Source of the DNA: Telmatactis stephensoni | Lineage: Eukaryota; Cnidaria; Anthozoa; Actiniaria; Isophelliidae | Assembly (NCBI GenBank): GCA_029948255.1 | Contig: JALIZF010001773.1 | Coordinates: 465,001-529,000 of the forward strand | Direction: 5' to 3' | Length of the DNA: 64,000 bases | The notes under the pieces: model-generated | Seen by the model: only the letters and a program-made list of their open reading frames with translations | Databases searched by the model: none | Told to the model about the DNA's origin: nothing | Shown here: one piece after another, positions 57,610-64,000 of the stretch | Position numbering within the stretch: position 1 is the stretch's first letter | How the letters are laid out: every line of letters begins with the position of its first letter | Program-made: the position numbers and the translations under genes

Positions 57610-59950
57610 CACTATTACAAAGCACAGTAGTTTGTACAATATTATTAATAGAAAGGGTTAAATATCCATAGATGTCTGTAAAACCCAGTAAATATCAAAA
57701 CTGAGATATTTACTGATATACCTATAGTCTTCGCGACTAGAGCAGCACAGATTATATTTATTACTAGTTCATTTGCAAAACCCACTCTCAAAACAGCTCA
57801 GTCTGGGAACCAGATTAGCTTGCATCTTCTAAATACTGATATTCAAATTCGTTAAAAAATGTAAATGCTTTGTTTGTAGTGGAAGAGCACTTAGCTATAG
57901 CTATACAGCTAGTTTACAGGCACTTCACTCGTCGAATAATTACAACTAAATAATTCAAATGGAACAGAAATTGCTAAGAATCCCAATCAACTGGCCGGGG
58001 GCAAACCAGTTGGTTACTTACAAGCATGGTTGAGAAGTAGAATTTGAACTTGGACTAGCCGCGGAACAAATTCAGCCTCAGCTAGTGGCGAGAGCGGGAA
58101 TTCGAACTCGGAACCACCGGCCAAGACCGACGCTCTGACCACTCGACCATGCGTTGCCTCCAGCTGATGGTCGTGTGGTCCGCAGGGTGGTCGAGTGGTC
58201 TGCCTTTACTGTGAGCTTCAATATTATTCTTGACTGCCTGAGCAGCATAGTTCCAGCAGTCTAAAAATGAGTGAGTTTGAACAAAACCAGCATGTAGAAC
58301 ATACACTGTTTATATTTATAAAAGTTTAATAGAATTCCACAGCGTGCAGAAATCGTAGAAAATTACTGAGGAAGCATCTATCATAGGGACCAGGTTGGGA
58401 GTGGTTTCTTCCCCTAAAATAATGACAGCAAAGTAAAATATGATTAAGGGCCTGTTCACATGATAGAAGATGCCCCGAGGTAGCAGCCTCGGGGGCTAGG
58501 ATTAGGTATTCGTTTACTATCGCTTGGTCGCTAAATACTTGTACAAACCACGGTAATCCAAGAACAACAAACCATGGCCCGGTCCGTACGGACCGAGCGA
58601 AGCGAGCTCTGTACAAATGATCAAGAGCCAAATATTTTCCCGTCCGGCCCGACCTAACTCAGTCAAATAAGCATTTCATCATATGACTGTTTTTATCACC
58701 ATTTTATTTGTGTTTTTGGAGCGCGTGGGTCCGTATCCGGGTCCGGGTTTTTCCAGATCACCTCCGAAAGGCCTCCGGCCCCGCTGACGTCACTTTTTCC
58801 AAAGGTTTTCTTAAGAGCGCGCGTGGGTCCAAACAAGGGTCATGTGATAAATAACTCAGTACTGTATCATATCAGTGTCGTTTTTGAAATAAACGTTTTA
58901 AAGGCACGAGCTTCATTTACTTGTCTTTTGTCATTCATAACTATTTATCATATGGCTAGATAATTTCCTGAAATCTCATTGGCTAACGCATGGTCTGTAT
59001 TTTGCCATATCAGGACCGCTGTCCCGGATGAAAAGAAAAGTTTGCGTTTGGCAATTGTTTTAGCGGGACTTCTCAAAGCCATATAATAAATAAGTTATTA
59101 ACCTCGTTTGCTCGGTCTGTATGGGAAAATATCAGACCTCGGTCTTTTTGTACAGACCTCGCGCTCGGTTAATAACCTTTAATATATTTACGGATTTACA
59201 CTAACTTTATTAATAACTCAGTTCATTCTTAATATTACATTTTAGTTGTAACTTCGTTAAAAAATGTCGAGCAAACTCATGACACAAGAAAAACGTATCG
59301 TGCAAGGCTTGAGACAAAAAAAAAATCTTGCAACCAAAATTCCTGCAAATTTTATAAATTTAAAATTGGAATATGATAGGAATATCTCACATTTTATATT
59401 AAGTCACCATGGACTGGAACAAGCCTACAGCCAAGTAAATGTTATTTTGAAAATTGTTCTTTTCGATTTTCATGGTTTTGACGGCATCAGTAAGAGCATT
59501 ATGTCTAAAGTGTTTTTGGAAAAAAAGATTTGAACCTTTTTGAAGATATGGAGAATTTATAATTTTTTCTTTGGGTCAACAGAATACATTTTTTGCAACA
59601 TTTGATGACGTTTAACTCAATAAGATGCGTGCTGACCCCCAATTTTTTTCTTGGGTTCTAACAGCCTATAAGGAGTTCTTTAATACCCATATAGTTTTTG
59701 GGCAAAAAATAACCTTCATATTAGTAGGCATCGTCCTTAACTCAATATTGAGGCTTTTCACGGTCATGTGACAGCGGCTACGGACCTGTCTATACGAACT
59801 TCATCCCTAGCCAGAAAATGCTTTTGTTTTCCTTTCAGTATTAGGGACACCAAGTTAGGGGACATGATCCAGGGACATGAACTGAGACGTGAAAAAATGT
59901 GATTGGGGGACAAAGCTGTCAGTCTACGTGACAAGCCCTTTGTAATTAAA
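57610..59950. other. Gene-free repeat-rich stretch
   Basis: Contains a tRNA-like SINE head on the minus strand at 58085-58150 (B-box GAGTTCGAATTCC, A-box region TGGTCGAGTGGTC), and a CGGTCCGTACGGACCGAGCG palindromic segment near 58580 with a relative near 59110-59170. No supported exon. Confidence 0.5.
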
Positions 59951-59959
59951 CTGGTTACT

Positions 59960-60985
59960 TTTGACATTTGACATTTTGACATTTTTATTCAGAAATTAAA
60001 TATTATTTAGATAATTACACATTTACCTGCTAATAGCATAGCGCTAATCGAGGCAGGTTGAGAATGTAAGATAGTTCATTAAAATTTCATACACTAGTAT
60101 TAAATGGATATTAAATAGATGGCAAGAATCAGGTTCATCAGATTATCGAGGTATGTAATTTTATATACTAGAATTAGGTTCACGCCAAAAGAATACACTA
60201 ATTTATAAATATACTGAAATGCATATCTAGGAAAATAATCTAGAAATAGATAGTTTTATCGATCTTTGAATAGAGAATTTAGAATTACTGTGTAGCTTTC
60301 AGAATGTAAGTTATTAAGTAAACACAGTCTAATTTCAGCTTTAAATTGCTTTTTTGAGATATTTTTTAGGTGAGCAGCTGGTATCTGATTCCACTTGGTC
60401 AAAATCGATGTTTGGAATTTTTCGTCGGTGCTGCATAACGGATTCCTTTGCAAGACGTCGAGTGAATTTACAAATGATGACTGGCGGGTATTTTGAATTT
60501 GCCCGATTGGGCAATCGATGCGCGATATCTATGTCGTTCTCTGTTACCTTCGCCCCTACTTGTTCAAACAGCTTTAGACAGATATCCACTGTTTCTTGGG
60601 CTGACTCAGATCTTTTTGATTGAGGAACACCGAGAATCTTGAGGTTATACTGATAGCTGTATTGATACATGGACTCGATAGCTTCTTCAATCTTTAGGAT
60701 GCTTTCCTCCAAACATTTTACTTTCGAAGAGATTCTTTTAAAGTCATTCTCTATCGAAGTTTTGAATGCTTTGAAGTCATCGTATTCCTTAGATAGGTAC
60801 TGTACACTTTCGTCCAGATCTTGAGCTAAGGATTTGTCTTGTTCTTGGTCTTTATCATGCACCGCCATTATTCCTGAAGCGTTGACTTTCTTTCGTAGTT
60901 CATCTAATTCTTGTGAAATGCCTTTAACCTGACTTTTTAGTTTATCGTTTTCTTTCTTTAACTTTGTACTGCTATTATTTACCAT
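59960..60985 (-). mobile_element. Internally deleted LINE with ORF1-like frame
   Basis: ATG at 60985 opens a 214-residue frame: an N-terminal coiled coil (KLKKENDKLKSQVKG, heptads to about residue 105), then an RRM-like segment typical of LINE ORF1 proteins (YNLKILGVPQ, ETVDICLKLF, DIDIAHRLP, PPVIICKFTRRLAK). Near 60430 the ORF1 similarity ends; another frame (to 60256) reads SILTKWNQIPAAHLKNISKK, like the C-terminus of a LINE reverse transcriptase. The 3' end has AATAAA and TGTCAAA repeats (about 59960-60000). Endonuclease and RT are missing, so it is non-autonomous. Confidence 0.65.
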
Positions 60986-61472
60986 AATTGTAGAAAATAA
61001 AGATGATTTTTATGTCAAAAAAATGAAATAAGTGAAGAGCAAATCTAGCACATCCGTACAGCTCGCATGGATGAGCAACATACTTTTGTGGGAAAAGAAG
61101 TATATATGACAATTCAACCTAATAGTAGTCGCATCGTATGCACTGCTTTGTAAGATAGAATAAAAACTTAGAAAAAAAAAATATATATATATAATTAAAA
61201 AGTATCTTTACACAAATCCTCGTATGTTAGGGAACTTGCAGGTATATCCTGAAACACGTCTTCTGAGTAATTCCCACAAGGGTATTATTATCGTATTTTT
61301 ACTCGACCAGCAACAAATGTTCTTACTGCAAACAAGAGATCATTGAGAGGATTTCTAGCTATCGTGCAACAAATGAAATTTGAAAGTATTCAAAACCAAA
61401 AGGGAAAGGGATCCTTTTGTTCTTGTCATCCATGCAACTTGGACGTTGTCACTTGGTGACGTCACGTTAGAT

Positions 61473-61568
61473 ATGATGAAATGTTGTGTCGTGTTTGGCT
61501 GTGCCAAGTTCGAACACTTAATTTCTTATCGTCTTCTCAGTGTGAAGTACAACACTTTGTATGAATGA
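61473..61568 (+). pseudogene. Possible THAP zinc-finger fragment
   Basis: MMKCCVVFGCAKFEHLISYR resembles the start of THAP fingers (C...GC near the N-terminus followed by a YRLP-like strand), but it stops after 31 residues and lacks the later Cys/His pair. Could be chance. Confidence 0.25.
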
Positions 61569-61879
61569 GGGGTTTGTTTGTGCCTCAAATTTAGCGTAGC
61601 AACGGTTGTCAACAAAATTGTGACGTCACTGCAAGTGGTCCATAATAGAGCTGTCTTTTCTGAGCAAAAGGATATTCTGGAAAGCTCGATCATTCTAGTT
61701 CTACCAGTCTTCTTTCAACGGTTATTTTAAGAGGATAGATGCCCTGCAGAGTGTAAAGTATACAACATCTAACATAGATATATACTGAGTATGACTGAGG
61801 TCGTGCTTTCCGTTCCATTTAATAGACGATATTTCGGCAAGCCAGTACTACAGGCTAGTAACATGGTATATTTTCGTCT

Positions 61880-62095
61880 CACTGATCCCGGGTTTTTACG
61901 GAAATTTTGATTCCTGAGCCCATATTTTTTAGAAATTTTTGATCCCTGATCCTTGGTGCAAAAATCTGAGCTGATCCCTGATCCTGACCCAATGTCCCTG
62001 ATCCTCGATCCCACCCATTTGATTCCTGAGCCCTGGCCTCTGATCCCTGATCCTGGCCATAATTTGGAGCTTGATCCCTGATCCCATATACCATG
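61880..62095. repeat. TGATCCCTGATCC tandem-like repeat
   Basis: About ten irregular copies of TGATCCCTGATCC / GATTCCTGAGCC occur over 215 bp. Confidence 0.85.
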
Positions 62096-62489
62096 TTACG
62101 AGCCTGAGTACTAGCCTTCTTCAGGCAATGGTAAATTTTCAATTTATAACTAATGTGAAATGTGAACATTAGTTCAACACAATATGATTGATATACTAAC
62201 ATGGTATTAAAAAGGTAAAGGACAATATTTAGCATCGCGCCGGCGGTCAACTTAAAGTAGTCGGTCAACTTAAAGTAAAATAAAGTGAAGTGATGTTAAA
62301 TCCGTTTTGATATTTATTGAAATAAATTCAACAAAAGAACGCCAAATTTATGCAGTAAAAAGAGTTTGAATCTCCGACCAAAAAAAAAGTCTTTATTTAT
62401 AGACGGAAGCCATTTTAACTTTCGCTAATCTTCCATTGGGCCGTCTTTCATCTCACACTCACTACCTCTACACTTGAATATTTTTCATA

Positions 62490-62690
62490 CAATGCTCAAC
62501 TCACATGTTGATTTTTGCTGAGGGAGGAAAAACCGGAGAACCCGGAGAAAAAACCCTCGTGGCAAGGGAGAGAACAACACATCAACAAACTCTAATTCAC
62601 ATGTGGTCATCAGCGGGCTCGAACCAGCGAACCCCGACCGCTAGACCACAGTGGTGAGAAGACGACGCGTTTAACAGCGTACGCCACCCA
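62490..62690 (-). mobile_element. tRNA-derived SINE
   Basis: Minus strand: TGTGGTCTAGCGGTC (A-box region), GGTTCGAGCCC (B-box, 62625-62615), then the body CACGAGGGTTTTTTCTCC and CGGTTTTTCCTCCCTCAGC shared with 20220-20636. Confidence 0.75.
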
Positions 62691-62699
62691 TGCCACCCC

Positions 62700-64000
62700 A
62701 AGAAGAAGAAAAGAAGGTAAATGGGGAGGAAGAGATAAAGGGGTGAAACCGTGTAAGGTAACTGATAGACAGTTTTCTAACCTCACATCTACTGATCGAC
62801 TTTTGCTAGCCAAGTTGTTTAATGAGGGAAGTTTAATTAAAGTTGAATCACACTACTTGTTCCTCGTCGCTTTGTGGAGATCACTCAGCTATCAGAAAAT
62901 TGCTTTCTAAAAATATCTCTGGATAATAGGACAGCTGACACTGGCAAATAAATGTCACTTTGAGGTGGCTGACGGCAATTGATTTTTCAGAGCAATTAGC
63001 CCAATATGTAACCGTCCAAAGTTTCTATTTAAAACCTTCAATAGTTAGCTAATTAAAGTATAGTTAACAGGGTTCGTGCTGAAAGGTTAATGCAAAGTTC
63101 CGTTTTTCACTTCACGAATAGACCGATTCAGTCTCGTTCACTTCCGGTTGGTCAAATATAATAATAAGAATTGATATAACAAAAGAAATGTTAGGATGGA
63201 CGTACTGCCTTTTTAGTGTTGCCATTCCTGAGAACCAAAGAAATTTTGAAAATGGTCTATTTGCAGCCCATAATGATATTTCAACTTGGAATACATTGTT
63301 TGACATACTCTAGTCACATAATGCTTCCCTGTGTGAGTGGTGGCCTGACAAGATAAACATGGCTGCATCGGAGAGGCAAGGATATAAGTTGTTATATTCT
63401 TTAGATATTTAATAACATTTATTGCAAGTGAAAGAAATAACAATCAAAGTAAAAAAAGTTTTTCCGTATAATGTTTGTATTTTTAAGTCTAACACTATAC
63501 AAACAATTATCAAATGTACCGTTTTGTGTTAGCTATATATACATATCACTAGTGTACCCAGGAGCCATTTCGGTCTCAGCCTCTAGGTTCGATGATTTTG
63601 AAAGGGTTAACGATACCTACATATCTATAACCAATGAAAGTTACACCTAATCACAATATACTGTCTCTCTACATAGACCACTTGTTGCTTTATAGGTTAC
63701 TATAACTACCAGAACGCTTTACACAGAATGCTCAATTATCCTCGGAAAAGAAAGTCCGCATAGCATTCTGGTAGGGGTGATAGATGACGTCATTACCGAA
63801 ATTGTTATTGACTAAATGATGTCAGAGAACAGCCAACCTAACACTGTGATCAAAATCGCTCAAAACTTAATTTAGCTGAAACCTCACCGAAGGAATCTCA
63901 ACTGAAAAGTCATACAATAACTAGTTAATTTGTTTTCTCAAAATTCCTATGAGAAGTATTGGATTTTAATGAATCATTAGAGGTGTCAGTGCATCTACTC
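62700..64000. other. No gene seen; two repeat fragments
   Basis: Holds an inverted piece of the 44-45 kb repeat (63548-63610) and a MITE with CTACCAGAACGCTTT / AGCATTCTGGTAG arms (63697-63796) related to 16088-16248. Confidence 0.5.

Noticed and set aside
58326..58631. 101-residue minus-strand frame
   Set aside because: Overlaps palindromic repeat sequence and has no domain or start context.
59264..59533. 89-residue plus-strand frame with ATG
   Set aside because: Lysine/isoleucine-rich, no family match, no clear splice partners; AT-rich chance frame more likely.

Overview
The window is animal nuclear DNA: AT-rich, with short coding exons bounded by GT/AG splice signals, long repeat-filled introns, many foldback elements (MITEs), tRNA-derived SINEs, LINE remnants and long microsatellites. 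The secreted and surface domain set (PAN/apple, EGF, ALK/LTK-type glycine-rich, SEA with a Ser/Thr-rich stalk) and the repeat types suggest an anthozoan cnidarian, probably a stony coral or close relative. That assignment is inference. Nothing prokaryotic was seen. Most coding sequence lies in short exons, so the gene models rest on splice sites, codon phase and domain matches.

Region 1 (about 0.1-12.9 kb, minus strand) holds two related genes in the same orientation. Both start with a signal peptide plus PAN/apple exon ending in phase 0, followed by a 121-nt EGF exon running from phase 0 to phase 1. The upstream gene (12864 to 7688) ends in a large exon for an ALK/LTK-like glycine-rich domain. 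Its three exons sum to 1263 nt, a complete 420-residue secreted protein. The second gene (2704 to about 159, leaving the window) continues into a different third module that weakly resembles the start of a fibrinogen-like domain.

Region 2 (about 13-22.6 kb) has no convincing complete gene. It is a graveyard of inverted-repeat elements. One 521-bp element has long terminal inverted repeats and a 9-bp target duplication, and carries what looks like the first exon of a RecQ-like helicase. A perfect 97-bp inverted repeat, an inverted pair of open exon-like segments and a tRNA-derived SINE are also present.

Region 3 (22.66-56.04 kb, plus strand) is one large gene or a tightly related pair, encoding a mucin-like surface protein. 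Two alternative signal-peptide exons (22664 and 42166) both end in phase 1. They are followed by a series of small phase 1-1 Ser/Thr-rich exons, many tandemly duplicated. After these come a 110-codon mucin exon, a SEA domain split over two exons with a GSVII autoproteolysis-like motif, a six-cysteine exon and a hydrophobic GPI-anchor-like tail. A 3.7-kb block was recently duplicated in tandem. A 2.5-kb mobile insertion then landed at the 3' splice site of one duplicated exon. The intron that splits SEA is almost entirely a 2.3-kb CCTA array.

Region 4 (56-64 kb) is repeat-rich and holds a minisatellite, foldback elements, SINEs, an internally deleted LINE (intact ORF1-like reading frame joined to a 3' end) and a possible THAP-finger fragment, but no recognisable complete gene.
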